DNA of 64,000 nt, taken from NCBI GenBank assembly GCA_035546935.1, contig DASZVP010000002.1, positions 372,001-436,000 on the forward strand, written 5' to 3'. A program made the position numbers and the translations under genes. Within the stretch, counting starts at the first letter, position 1. Each line of letters begins with the position of its first letter. The notes beneath the pieces were generated by a model, which did not search any database, was not told where the DNA came from, and saw nothing but the letters and a program-made list of their open reading frames with translations. Below, in pieces: positions 42,227 through 50,604 of this stretch. The DNA comes from DASZVP01 sp035546935 (GTDB lineage Bacteria; Patescibacteriota; Saccharimonadia; Saccharimonadales; UBA4665).

Positions 42227-43366
42227 TTATTTGATCACTTTTGCAATAGCTGGCACCAGGCGAGGGTCGCCCACGGCCGGAATAATGGCCTCTGGTGTGG
42301 GCTTTTCGACGAGCGCGGCGATGGTTTCGGCAGCTTTAATCTTATGCTGATCAGTAATGTCGCGGACCCGGTTATCGAGCGCACCGCGGAAAATACCGGG
42401 GAAGGCCAAGGCATTATTAACTTGGTTAGGGAAATCGCTGCGGCCGGTAGCGACAATCGCAGCGCCAGCAGCTTTGGCTTCGTCAGGGAAGATTTCCGGT
42501 GTGGGGTTGGCCATGGCGAAAATGATCGGATCTTTAGCCATTGTTTTGACCATAGCTTCTGTCAGCAGGCCGGGCTGTGACACGCCAATGAAAATGTCCG
42601 CATTTTTAATGGCGTCAGCCAATGAGCCGTCGATGTTGTCTGGGTTGGTGAATTCCAGAAGCGCTTCTTTGCTGGCGTTCAAATTGTCGCGGCCTTTGTA
42701 GATGACGCCCTTGCTGTCGACTGGAATAATCTTGATGCCGGGTGCGTACAGATTCAGAAGCTTGGCAATGGCATTGCCGGCAGCTCCCGTGCCGACCAGC
42801 ACAACCTTGCAGTTTTTCAGCTCGCGGCTGGTTAGTTTAGTCGCATTGATAAGGCCGGCCAGCGTTACCACGGCTGTGCCATGCTGGTCGTCATGAAATA
42901 CAGGTATGGGCAACTCTTTTTTAAGACGCTCTTCGACTTCAAAACAGATGGGCGCTGCAATATCTTCCAGGTTAATACCGCCAAAACTAGGCGCCATGGC
43001 GGTCACGGCGTCAACGATTTCGTTGGCGGTGTGGACATCTAAGACAATTGGCACCGCGTCTAAATCAGCAAAATGCTTGAACAGCATGGCTTTGCCTTCC
43101 ATGACGGGCAAGGCACCGTAAGGGCCAATGTCGCCCAGACCAAGAACGGCAGTACCGTCGCTAATTACAGCCACGACGTTGTTTAGCCAAGTGTATTCGC
43201 GGGCCTCTTCGGGGTGTTCGGCAACGTAGCTCGATACCGCACCGACGCCGGGCGTATAGTAAGTGCTTAATTTATCGCGGCTATCCAGATCGTCTTTGAG
43301 CTTCAACTCAATCTTGCCGCGTAGGCGCTTGTGCTCGTCCATCGCGAGCTTTTTGTAGTCATTCAT
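42227..43366 (-). CDS. Malic enzyme (NAD-type)
   Basis: The 379-residue decarboxylating malate dehydrogenase has STYYTPGVGAVSSYVAEHPE, VISDGTAVLGLGDIGPYGAL and LPVMEGKAMLFKHFADLDAV. GGINLEDIAAPICFEVEE and IPVFHDDQHGTAVVTLAGLI bind metal and substrate, and VVLVGTGAAGNAIAKLL is the dinucleotide site. It converts malate to pyruvate and NAD(P)H. Upstream in-frame ATGs fall on the TACAAT box (43374-43379, minus strand), so the start at 43366, 7 nt away, is chosen. Confidence 0.95.
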   Translation of the reverse strand: MNDYKKLAMDEHKRLRGKIELKLKDDLDSRDKLSTYYTPGVGAVSSYVAEHPEEAREYTWLNNVVAVISDGTAVLGLGDIGPYGALPVMEGKAMLFKHFADLDAVPIVLDVHTANEIVDAVTAMAPSFGGINLEDIAAPICFEVEERLKKELPIPVFHDDQHGTAVVTLAGLINATKLTSRELKNCKVVLVGTGAAGNAIAKLLNLYAPGIKIIPVDSKGVIYKGRDNLNASKEALLEFTNPDNIDGSLADAIKNADIFIGVSQPGLLTEAMVKTMAKDPIIFAMANPTPEIFPDEAKAAGAAIVATGRSDFPNQVNNALAFPGIFRGALDNRVRDITDQHKIKAAETIAALVEKPTPEAIIPAVGDPRLVPAIAKVIK

Positions 43367-43385
43367 CAACTTCATTGTAGCAGAC

Positions 43386-43414
43386 TTGCAACAGAGACGG
43401 ATTTCGTGTAAGAT
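43386..43414 (+). promoter_or_regulatory. Sigma70-type promoter of rplS
   Basis: TTGCAA (43386-43391) and TAAGAT (43409-43414) are 17 bp apart, preceded by TG (TGTAAGAT). The predicted start is near 43421. The malic enzyme -10 lies on the other strand at 43374-43379. Confidence 0.65.
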
Positions 43415-43420
43415 AGCACG

Positions 43421-43593
43421 GATATGCAGAGAACTCATATCGTAGCCTTGCTTGCTGCTGCAAACTCAGCTCGCTGGCTGCAAAGTGAGTAACTCGCCTC
43501 GATGTAGTCACCGCTACTTCTCGGCTCGTTACTAACTTTTCGCTCATGCGATCTGAGTTTTCGCAAACGCAATAAGGATACGATATGAGTTCT
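43421..43593 (+). promoter_or_regulatory. rplS leader that can mask the start codon (element C)
   Basis: Positions 43430-43444 (AGAACTCATATCGTA) are the exact reverse complement of 43579-43593, which contains the rplS ATG (43585). Next, CCTT (43446-43449) faces the Shine-Dalgarno AAGG (43574-43577). Further in, AAACTCAG (43462-43469) pairs with CTGAGTTT (43553-43560). A core hairpin GTAG-TCACCG-CTAC (43504-43517) sits near the tip. The predicted mRNA begins about 10 nt before the first arm, so the 5' end and ribosome site would be paired. This is what an autogenous ribosomal-protein leader would look like. Confidence 0.65.
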
Positions 43594-44142
43594 AGTGTGA
43601 TCGAACAAGTTAATGCCAAATACCGCAAATCGGCCGTCGTCGACGTCCGCAGCGGTGACACCGTGCGTGTCCACCAGAAGATCCGCGAAGGCAACAAAGA
43701 GCGTGTCCAGATTTTCCAAGGTTTGGTGATTCGCACCGACATGAAGAACTCGCACACCAGTCGAATCACTGTCCGCCGCATTTCTAGCGGTATCGGTGTC
43801 GAGAAGAGCTTTTTGCTGCACAGTCCACTGGTGGTTAAAGTTGAAGTCACCAAGCGCTCCAAGGTTCGCCGTAATTATCTGACCTACATGCGCGACCGCT
43901 CTGGTAAATCAGCTCGTCTGACCGGCCAAGAGTTTGACCGCGACGCTGTTAATGCAGTTCATGATGAAGCCGCTGAGGCAGAAGAAGCCAAGCTAAAGGC
44001 AGAAGTCGCCGCCGAAGCCGAAGCCAAGGCTGCAGAAAAAGCTGCCGAAGAGGCTGCCAACGAAGCCAAAGTTGCTGCCGCTCTGGCCAGCCACGAAGAA
44101 GCTCCCGCTGCTGAAGTTGCTACCGAAGACAGCAAAGAATAA
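43585..44142 (+). CDS. rplS: Ribosomal protein L19 with Ala/Glu-rich extension
   Basis: The 185-residue protein carries the L19 domain in about residues 1-115: VRSGDTVRVHQKIREGNKER, VQIFQGLVI, SHTSRITVRRISSGIGVEKS and FLLHSPLVVKVEV. A low-complexity tail of about 60 residues is rich in Ala, Glu and Lys and predicted helical; typical L19 is about 115-120 residues. L19 lies at the 30S-50S interface. AAGGA precedes the ATG but can be buried in the leader stem. A clear terminator follows. Confidence 0.95.
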   Translation: MSSSVIEQVNAKYRKSAVVDVRSGDTVRVHQKIREGNKERVQIFQGLVIRTDMKNSHTSRITVRRISSGIGVEKSFLLHSPLVVKVEVTKRSKVRRNYLTYMRDRSGKSARLTGQEFDRDAVNAVHDEAAEAEEAKLKAEVAAEAEAKAAEKAAEEAANEAKVAAALASHEEAPAAEVATEDSKE

Positions 44143-44165
44143 AGTTAAATTATCTGTTGTCCTAG

Positions 44166-44186
44166 CCGCCTAACAGGCGGTTTTTT
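44166..44186 (+). terminator. Rho-independent terminator after rplS
   Basis: CCGCC-TAACA-GGCGG is followed directly by six T residues. It is the most classical intrinsic terminator in the window, 23 nt after the rplS stop. Confidence 0.9.
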
Positions 44187-44200
44187 GTTAAACTGAACTC

Positions 44201-44734
44201 ATGAACTTATTAATGTTTAGTGGCAATTCTTTGCGCAATCAAACCTGGATTCACGAAGTGCGTGCACACTTGGGCGATCTGGCTGACAGCACCTACCTTC
44301 AGGAATATGAGCACTGGTCGACGGGCGAGGAGTGGATCAACCTGTCGCATGAACTTGAGGTGCTTAAAGTAGCCAAGCTGGCTGAACCCTATGCTGTTTT
44401 TGCTAAATCAATTGGCTCAGTGTTGACGGTTCAAGCTATTGAAGGCGGTATCATCAAGCCCAAGTTTTTGCTGTTTTGCGGCCTGCCACTGGGCTACATT
44501 GTTCAAGATTACCCGCAATTCGGCGAAGAATTGGCCAAGATTAATCTGCCGACAACAGTCATACATAATGAGCACGACGTCGTCGGTGGTGCGGCTGAGA
44601 CGCTGGCCTATCTGGGCAGTGCTGTGACCGATCGGCCCAATTTCAAGTTCATCACTACCCCTGGCGACACCCACGATTACGAAAATTATGATTTGCTGCA
44701 CACGGAGTTAGCTCATCTTGAAGGCCGGGCATGA
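44201..44734 (+). CDS. Alpha/beta hydrolase-like protein
   Basis: The 177-residue protein has the layout of small RBBP9/YdeN-type serine hydrolases. It has an N-terminal strand (MNLLMFSGNSLRNQTW), a nucleophile-elbow-like AVFAKSIGSVLTVQA (Ser in KSIGS, so the GxSxG motif is degenerate), an Asp in VIHNEHDVVGG and a His in TTPGDTHDYEN. The first Gly of the elbow is Lys here, so catalysis is not certain. TGTTAAACT (44186-44194) ends 6 nt before the ATG. Its stop overlaps the rnhB start. Confidence 0.7.
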   Translation: MNLLMFSGNSLRNQTWIHEVRAHLGDLADSTYLQEYEHWSTGEEWINLSHELEVLKVAKLAEPYAVFAKSIGSVLTVQAIEGGIIKPKFLLFCGLPLGYIVQDYPQFGEELAKINLPTTVIHNEHDVVGGAAETLAYLGSAVTDRPNFKFITTPGDTHDYENYDLLHTELAHLEGRA

Positions 44735-45285
44735 TTACTGTGGGCATTGATGAGGTTGGGCGTGGCTGTTGGGCTGGCCCGTTAGTAGCGGGAGCGGTGC
44801 TTTTGCGTGAGCCGCTCGAAGGCATAAAAGACTCCAAGCTGCTCAGTCGGTCGCAGCGCGAGAAGCTGGCAGAACAGATTGAGGCAGCCGCTGAAGTCGG
44901 CTTGGGTTGGGTCAGCGCCGCTGAAGTTGACGCCCTGGGCCTAACCGAAGCGGTACGTATAGCCATGGAACGGGCCCTCGACCAGATCGAGAGCGCCTAC
45001 GATGAAGTTATCATCGACGGTAACTATAATTTTCTGGCAGGCGAGCCGCGGGCGCGGGCGGTAGTCAAGGCAGATGCTTCCGTGCCGGTAGTGAGTGCGG
45101 CCAGCATTGTGGCCAAAGTCGCGCGCGACAGATATATGGCCGAACTGGGCTCGGCCTATGCGGTCTATGAATTTGCAAAACATGTTGGCTATGGCACGGC
45201 GTTGCATCTGAAACTTTTAAAAGAGCACGGTGTTAGCGATCAGCACCGCAAATCGTACAAACCGATTCGGGAGCTAACCGCTTGA
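44731..45285 (+). CDS. rnhB: Ribonuclease HII
   Basis: The 184-residue RNase HII removes ribonucleotides from DNA. It begins VGIDEVGRGCWAGPLVAGAV (first Asp-Glu and GRG), with LSRSQREKLAEQIE, VIIDGNYNF (second Asp), VVKADASVPVVSAASIVAKV and YGTALHLKLLKEHGVSDQHR at the end. It starts by ATGA overlap with the hydrolase and ends by TTGA overlap with yraN, so all three are translationally coupled. Confidence 0.97.
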   Translation: MITVGIDEVGRGCWAGPLVAGAVLLREPLEGIKDSKLLSRSQREKLAEQIEAAAEVGLGWVSAAEVDALGLTEAVRIAMERALDQIESAYDEVIIDGNYNFLAGEPRARAVVKADASVPVVSAASIVAKVARDRYMAELGSAYAVYEFAKHVGYGTALHLKLLKEHGVSDQHRKSYKPIRELTA

Positions 45286-45626
45286 AAAGTACCGAGACCG
45301 GCCATAAAGCTGAGCGGGCTGCCAAAGTTTACCTGGAGATGCGCGGCTACCAGATTTTGGAGCAAAACTGGCGCCGGCCGGCTGCCGAAATCGATCTGAT
45401 TGCCTGCAAAGACAATATTATTTATTTTGTGGAAGTTAAATATCGCCGCACTCTGGATCAGGGCGGCGGGCTGGAAGCCATTACGCCGAGCAAGCTGAAG
45501 CACATGCAGCGCGCGGCCTACTTATGGGTGGCCGAAGAAAAGTGGCGCGGGGACTTTTCCTTGGCAGTAGTTGAGCTGGCCGGCCCGACGTTTGCCGTGA
45601 CGGCTTTTATTGATAATGCCTATTAG
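45282..45626 (+). CDS. YraN/UPF0102 family endonuclease-like protein
   Basis: The 114 residues match UPF0102. GHKAERAAKVYLEMRGYQIL is followed by QNWRRPAAEIDLIACKDN and IYFVEVKYR, which hold the PD-(D/E)XK-type acidic residues and Lys of a Holliday-resolvase-like fold. The family is a frequent neighbour of rnhB; its activity is not settled. The start is a TTG overlapping the rnhB stop, the only start that includes the full N-terminal helix. Confidence 0.92.
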   Translation: MKSTETGHKAERAAKVYLEMRGYQILEQNWRRPAAEIDLIACKDNIIYFVEVKYRRTLDQGGGLEAITPSKLKHMQRAAYLWVAEEKWRGDFSLAVVELAGPTFAVTAFIDNAY

Positions 45627-45629
45627 TGA

Positions 45630-46136
45630 CTAATGCTTTTTGTGGTTAGACGGGTGATTGCTGCCGCTGAGGGGCTCTAAAATTTTGTCCATAAAGTCTT
45701 CGGCCTGTTCATAAAAGCTGGGCCGGCGGGCCTTTTCTCGTTTGATTGAGGCGTGGAGTCGGTGCATGGCACTATGATCGTCCATCTTAGCCAGCAGTTG
45801 CTTAAATTCTTCGTCAAGCGAGGCCAGTTCGCCGTCGGTGAGTGTTTCCAGCCCTATGAAACTATCCCGGGCCTTTTGATCTGCGGAAATCAGCTCATTG
45901 AGCTTCAGCTGTATTGCCTTGCTATCGCGAAACTGGGTGTTTTGAATTGAAAATACCATCACAAAAATTATCACATCCGATATAACAGTGATGGCTATCA
46001 GCCAAACTTCTGAAAAATGAAAATAGGGCCCGAGTGACAGCCAAACGAGCACTACAGCAATTGACAGCAAGAAAGCGGCAGTCGAGCTGCCAATCCGCGA
46101 GACAGCTATTGAAATGTGTTGCAATCTATTTTTCAT
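45630..46136 (-). CDS. Low-affinity iron permease family (PF04120-like) protein
   Basis: The 168-residue protein has two membrane helices (about 16-36 and 42-66) followed by SIQNTQFRDSKAIQLKLNEL, which is the signature of the bacterial low-affinity iron permease-like family. The cytoplasmic tail is charged and helical and ends HPSNHKKH. Transport has not been shown for most bacterial members. A TATAAT (minus strand, 46166-46171) sits just beside the stop codon of the upstream aminopeptidase gene, giving a short leader. Confidence 0.8.
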   Translation of the reverse strand: MKNRLQHISIAVSRIGSSTAAFLLSIAVVLVWLSLGPYFHFSEVWLIAITVISDVIIFVMVFSIQNTQFRDSKAIQLKLNELISADQKARDSFIGLETLTDGELASLDEEFKQLLAKMDDHSAMHRLHASIKREKARRPSFYEQAEDFMDKILEPLSGSNHPSNHKKH

Positions 46137-46173
46137 CTATGTTTCGCGCTTATGGCTATAAGAGTATTATAAG

Positions 46174-48747
46174 CTAATTTTTGAGCGATGCGAAGTATTT
46201 CTTTAAGCTGGCTTCCTCACGCTGGCGCCAGGCTACGCGGGTAGCGATTTCACCAAAAGCAATCTGAATGTTGCGCTGCAGGCCGGGTTCATCGAGCAGG
46301 GGCGTGAAAAAGTCGTGAAAACTTTTTTCCCATTCAGGCGTTGATAACGGACCGGAGCCGTACCAGATGAAGTACTCCATGTGTTTACCGCCGCCGAACA
46401 GGCCGGTCAGATATTTCCAGCTTTCGCCCAGCCATTGCCAGGCTAGATCGCGTGAGTAGTAGTTGCGCATCATATACGCAAACCACTGATCGATGTCCTG
46501 CTGGCGAATCGCGCCGTCAGGGCGCATACCCCAATCAATAACCTTTTTAATTACGTCTGTGTCGCGGCTGGAACATAGGGCCACCGTAATGGCTTGCTGC
46601 ACATCAGGGTTATGGGTGGCAGCATATTCGGTCATTAGCTGGTCGATAACTTCAGGCTTGCCGAGACGCACGGCGGTACGGGCAATCATTAAACGCTGTT
46701 CGGCGGGCAGGTCAGCAACGCTGCCGGCTTTGCCAAACATCTCGAGTGCGCGTTCGACGGCAGGCTGATACTCGCCGCCTAAGCTCAGTGACAAGACAAT
46801 GGTACGCAGATGTTTGGTGTTAGGGTCGTCCTCGGCTTGATCTTCCCAGCCAAGCTTTTCATACCAATAGCGAGCGAGTTGCGCCTGGAAATCGCGCAGG
46901 CGGGCATCAGTCGGCTTATCGCCATCAGTTAGCAATTGGGCTTGAGAAACCGCCAGGCTAAAAATAGACCAAACCGCTTCGCGCGGTTCCTGGTCGCAGG
47001 CCCGGATAAGTTCCAGGATGTCGGTTAAGGCGTATTGGCCGGCCCTGGCCAGCAGTAACTTATCGGTCAGCAGACTCAGACGGCTGAGACTGTCAATGGA
47101 GTGATCAGCCAGCTTGGCGTCGAGAGCTTTGACATCTTCAGGGTTTTGATAAGCGGTAATAAAATGGCTGTTGCCGTGGACATTTAGCTGAGGGGCGGCC
47201 GCACCTTCAAAAGTTACTGCGGCTTCCTGACCTTCAAAAACGTCAGGCGTGACCGGGATGCTGGCCAGCAGGGGAATCGGCCAGAGCGATTCTTTGTCCT
47301 CACCGTCCATAAGGAAACGCTGCTGACTAAGTTCGAGCTTCTGGCCGTCGCGCTTAACCCGCACCAGCGGTGTGCCGGGCTGCTGCAGCCAAGGCGTCAT
47401 CAGTTTTTTAATGTCGTGGTGGCTGCTGGCAGACAGAGCATCCCACAGGTCGTCGCGTTCGGTGTTGCCGTAGGCGTGTTTTTTGAAGTACTCCTGCAGA
47501 CCGTTACGAAAAGCCTCTTCACCGATGTAATCGTAAAGCATTTTCAACAGGCGTGCGCCTTTGGCGTAAACAATGGCCGGGTCAAAGAGCGTCGAAATCT
47601 CGTCAGGATAGCGGACGTGAACGCCGACAGGCTGGACGTCCTTATATATATCGCGCTGGGCGGCGCTTAAAACACGTCGTGAAACGAATTCTTCCCACTG
47701 TTCCCAGTCCGGGTGCAGGCGGTCGGGCGCCAGGTTCTCCATAATTGAGGCGAAACTTTCGTTCAGCCAAAGATCGTCCCACCAGCGCATGGTTACCAGG
47801 TTACCGAACCACTGGTGAGATAATTCGTGCGCGACCACAATGCTGATCAGCTGCTCGCCGCTCAATGAACGGTTGTCCGGGTCGGCCAGCAGGCCGATCT
47901 CGCGGTATGTGACCAAGCCCCAGTTTTCCATGGCTAGGCTGTCGAAGTCGGGCAGGGCGACCTGGTCGAGTTTAGGCAGCGGGAAAGGCGTTTGGAAGTA
48001 GTCCGCAAAGAATTCCAGATAGCTGACAGCCTCATCGTTGGCAAATTTAAGATGTTGTTTGGGCTGAGCCACCGTCGCCCAGCTGCGCACCAGGGTGCCG
48101 TATTTAGTTTTGGCTTCGACACCGTGCATTTCGCCGTAGACGAAGGCCAGCAGATACGTGCTCATGCGCGGTGTAGTTTCAAAAACCGTCTTGGTCAGCT
48201 TTTCAGCCTGTTCCTCGCTTTTAATGGGCGTGTTGGCCAGAACGGTCTCGCCGGCCGGGATGGTTAAGCTCAAGTCAAAAGTGGCCTTGGCTTCAGGTTC
48301 GTCTATGCAAGGGAAGGCCTCACGGGCGTGATGCGATTCAAACTGGGTGGCGATAAGCATTTTTTCTTTACCATCATGTTTAAAATAACAGGGGTAAATG
48401 CCGTGCATCGGCTTAGTGATCTTGCCTTCAAAAGTCAACGTGACTGAATATTGGCCGGGAAAGACTTTCTCTTTGGTGTGGATGCGGACTTCGTCGAAAC
48501 TGTTTTGGTTATTGACGCGCTCAACCTCCAAAACGACATCGCCCTGTTTATCTCGCTTGACGACTTTTACCTCGGTAATTTTCATACCTTTTTGATGGAA
48601 AGTCAGCCGATTGCTGGGGCGGCCAACTTTTTTGCCGGCAATTGTAACGCTGCCCACAAAAGTCATCGCCTCCCGGTCGGGAACTAAATGCAGGTTATAG
48701 TTTTCAGGCTGAAACTGTTCGTACAGCCGTGTTACCCTCTGTGACAT
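46174..48747 (-). CDS. M1 family aminopeptidase
   Basis: The 857-residue zinc aminopeptidase has an N-terminal beta domain (about 1-190), the AMENWG substrate motif in DSLAMENWGLVTYRE, the zinc site HELSHQWFGNLVTMRWWDDL followed by WLNESFAS, and a large helical C-terminal domain typical of ERAP/tricorn-factor-type members. It trims N-terminal residues of peptides. No signal peptide is visible, so it is probably cytoplasmic and may recycle imported peptides. TGTTATGAT (minus strand) ends 8 nt before the ATG. Confidence 0.95.
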   Translation of the reverse strand: MSQRVTRLYEQFQPENYNLHLVPDREAMTFVGSVTIAGKKVGRPSNRLTFHQKGMKITEVKVVKRDKQGDVVLEVERVNNQNSFDEVRIHTKEKVFPGQYSVTLTFEGKITKPMHGIYPCYFKHDGKEKMLIATQFESHHAREAFPCIDEPEAKATFDLSLTIPAGETVLANTPIKSEEQAEKLTKTVFETTPRMSTYLLAFVYGEMHGVEAKTKYGTLVRSWATVAQPKQHLKFANDEAVSYLEFFADYFQTPFPLPKLDQVALPDFDSLAMENWGLVTYREIGLLADPDNRSLSGEQLISIVVAHELSHQWFGNLVTMRWWDDLWLNESFASIMENLAPDRLHPDWEQWEEFVSRRVLSAAQRDIYKDVQPVGVHVRYPDEISTLFDPAIVYAKGARLLKMLYDYIGEEAFRNGLQEYFKKHAYGNTERDDLWDALSASSHHDIKKLMTPWLQQPGTPLVRVKRDGQKLELSQQRFLMDGEDKESLWPIPLLASIPVTPDVFEGQEAAVTFEGAAAPQLNVHGNSHFITAYQNPEDVKALDAKLADHSIDSLSRLSLLTDKLLLARAGQYALTDILELIRACDQEPREAVWSIFSLAVSQAQLLTDGDKPTDARLRDFQAQLARYWYEKLGWEDQAEDDPNTKHLRTIVLSLSLGGEYQPAVERALEMFGKAGSVADLPAEQRLMIARTAVRLGKPEVIDQLMTEYAATHNPDVQQAITVALCSSRDTDVIKKVIDWGMRPDGAIRQQDIDQWFAYMMRNYYSRDLAWQWLGESWKYLTGLFGGGKHMEYFIWYGSGPLSTPEWEKSFHDFFTPLLDEPGLQRNIQIAFGEIATRVAWRQREEASLKKYFASLKN

Positions 48748-48807
48748 ATCTGTTAATCATAACACAGCCTTGACGGGCAGACTGTAAAATATTATAGTCA
48801 GCGAACT

Positions 48808-49353
48808 ATGGCTGATTTAGCCCCCGGAGAATCTAAGATAGTTAGCGGCGAACGTCGCATTGGTCGTGAAGAACTCTTTGCATACTATGTTGGCAATGAA
48901 AGGCGAGAAAATCGCGATAAAATTATCAAAGACTTGTTGCTAGCCAGCAGCAAGGTTGACTCTTGGTGGACCAAGATGTTTGCTAAACAGCGGATGAATC
49001 GACTCAAGGGCCAAAACATGGATCACGGCTCAGCCGACTATGCCTCACATTCCTTGCTTACAGGGGCTGTACGAGCTGGCAAAGCGGCATGCAGTAAAAG
49101 CTGTGTAATGAAGGGTAATCGTACACTAGTGCCACCTTTGGCACAAAAGGAAGCAGTAATAATCACTCTCGAATGTGAACGTGGCGTAATGTGTCCTCGT
49201 GAAAACGGTCAGCCTAAAGGGTTTGTGGCCGCGAATGAATATATGGACACTCGATTGGCGGCAGGTGTTGCCTGGCTTGAAGACTCCCTAGCCGCGTGGC
49301 GCTATCAGGCTGAATGCCAAGCGCTTGCCGACAAAGGCATAACCGTGCTATAA
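48808..49353 (+). CDS. Hypothetical protein, 181 aa
   Basis: I do not recognise this protein. It is soluble and helical, with basic stretches (NERRENRDKIIKDLLLASSK; KQRMNRLKGQ), a His-rich turn (NMDHGSADYASHSLL) and cysteines at CSKSC, ECERGVMC and AECQAL. A metal or redox role is possible but unsupported. TATAGT (48793-48798) ends 9 nt before the ATG. Its last codons (GTG CTA TAA) overlap a TGCTATAAT promoter-like sequence. Confidence 0.58.
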   Translation: MADLAPGESKIVSGERRIGREELFAYYVGNERRENRDKIIKDLLLASSKVDSWWTKMFAKQRMNRLKGQNMDHGSADYASHSLLTGAVRAGKAACSKSCVMKGNRTLVPPLAQKEAVIITLECERGVMCPRENGQPKGFVAANEYMDTRLAAGVAWLEDSLAAWRYQAECQALADKGITVL

Positions 49354-49391
49354 TACGGCTCAGTGATCCGGCCGAACTGGTCGGATTTTTT
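49346..49391 (+). terminator. Promoter-like box followed by an intrinsic terminator, upstream of nusA
   Basis: TGCTATAAT (49346-49354) is a perfect extended -10. Only 11 nt later comes a hairpin, ATCCGGCC-GAACT-GGTCGGAT (49366-49386) with one G-U pair, followed by six T (49386-49391). It may simply terminate the upstream gene. If the box is active, it would give a tiny terminated RNA, or an attenuator ahead of nusA. A further TACAAT at 49406-49411 could drive nusA past it. Confidence 0.6.
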
Positions 49392-49439
49392 CGTGACTAG
49401 AGACCTACAATCTGGAATTTTAAAAGAAAGGAAAATCCC

Positions 49440-50603
49440 ATGGATATGGATTTTAAACAACTAGCCGTTGCCATCCGGGCAATTGCAGAAGAGAAAAACC
49501 TGCCAGAAGACAGCGTTAAAGAAGTTGTCGAGCAGGCTCTGGCCGCAGCCTACCGTCGTGACTACGGCGACCGCGAACAAGAAATTCGCGTGCAGATGAA
49601 CTTAAACAACGGCGATGTTGACGTTTATGTCAGCAAAGAAATCGTTGATAGCGTTGAAAACGACGTCTACGAAATCAGCCTGAAGGACGCTCAAGCTATG
49701 CGTAAGAATGCTAAGCTTGGTGAAACTATCGAAGTGCACGAAAAGGCTCAGGAATTTGGCCGCGTGGCCGCTCAGACCGCCAAGCAGGTGATCTTGCAGC
49801 GTTTGCGCGAAGCTGAGCGCGAGATCGTTATGGCCGAGTACGAAGACAAGATCGGCACCGTCATTAACGCCACCGTCGCCCGCGTCGAAGGCAACATTGT
49901 CCGCATTGATCTCGGTAAGGCGCAGGGCATTATGCCGCGCAGCGAACAGATCCAGGGCGAGCGCTACTACCCGGGCCAGCGCCTGAAAGTCTTTTTGAAA
50001 GATGTCGAGCGCGGTTTCCGCGGCCCGCAATTGGTGGTCAGCCGTGGCAACACTCAATTTATGGAATGGTTATTCCGCGGCGAAGTTCCGGAAATGGACA
50101 GCGGCGCCGTGGAAATTAAAGGCATTGCCCGCGAAGCCGGCGTCCGCAGCAAGATCGCTGTTTACAGCAACGTGCCTGGCGTCGACCCGGTCGGCACCTT
50201 TGTCGGCGGCCACGGTACCCGCGTCAACGCAGTAGTCAGCGAAGTTGGTGAGCAGGAAAAGATTGACATTGTGGTTTGGGCCGAAGATCCAACTGAGTAC
50301 ATCACCAATGCCCTGAGCCCAACTAAGGTAGCCAAGGTTGTTTTAGACGAAAAGAACCAGAAAGCTAAGGTCATTGTTCCTGAAGACCAATTGAGCATCG
50401 CCATCGGTAAATCAGGCCAGAACGTTCGCTTGGCCAGCAAACTGACCGGTTACGAGCTGGATATTGAAGCCGAGAAAGCCGGCACCGCTGAGCCAGCAGC
50501 TCCAACTGAAAATGTCATCAAGCCAGCCGCGAAGCCAAAATTAAAGAAGAAGAGCGAGCTGGAAAGCTCACTCCTCGAAGCGATCGAAGAACACGGCGAG
50601 TAA
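49440..50603 (+). CDS. nusA: Transcription termination/antitermination factor NusA
   Basis: The 387-residue protein has the NusA N-terminal domain (FKQLAVAIRAIAEEKNLPED), an S1 domain (about 135-200) and two KH domains with GVRSKIAVYSNVPGVDPVGT, ending in AIGKSGQNVRLASKLTGYEL. A Lys-rich tail follows in place of the acidic repeats of E. coli. NusA binds RNA polymerase and modulates pausing and termination. AAAGGAAA lies before the ATG; a second ATG two codons later is possible. A terminator-like hairpin upstream could allow self-regulation. Confidence 0.96.
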   Translation: MDMDFKQLAVAIRAIAEEKNLPEDSVKEVVEQALAAAYRRDYGDREQEIRVQMNLNNGDVDVYVSKEIVDSVENDVYEISLKDAQAMRKNAKLGETIEVHEKAQEFGRVAAQTAKQVILQRLREAEREIVMAEYEDKIGTVINATVARVEGNIVRIDLGKAQGIMPRSEQIQGERYYPGQRLKVFLKDVERGFRGPQLVVSRGNTQFMEWLFRGEVPEMDSGAVEIKGIAREAGVRSKIAVYSNVPGVDPVGTFVGGHGTRVNAVVSEVGEQEKIDIVVWAEDPTEYITNALSPTKVAKVVLDEKNQKAKVIVPEDQLSIAIGKSGQNVRLASKLTGYELDIEAEKAGTAEPAAPTENVIKPAAKPKLKKKSELESSLLEAIEEHGE

Positions 50604-50604
50604 T

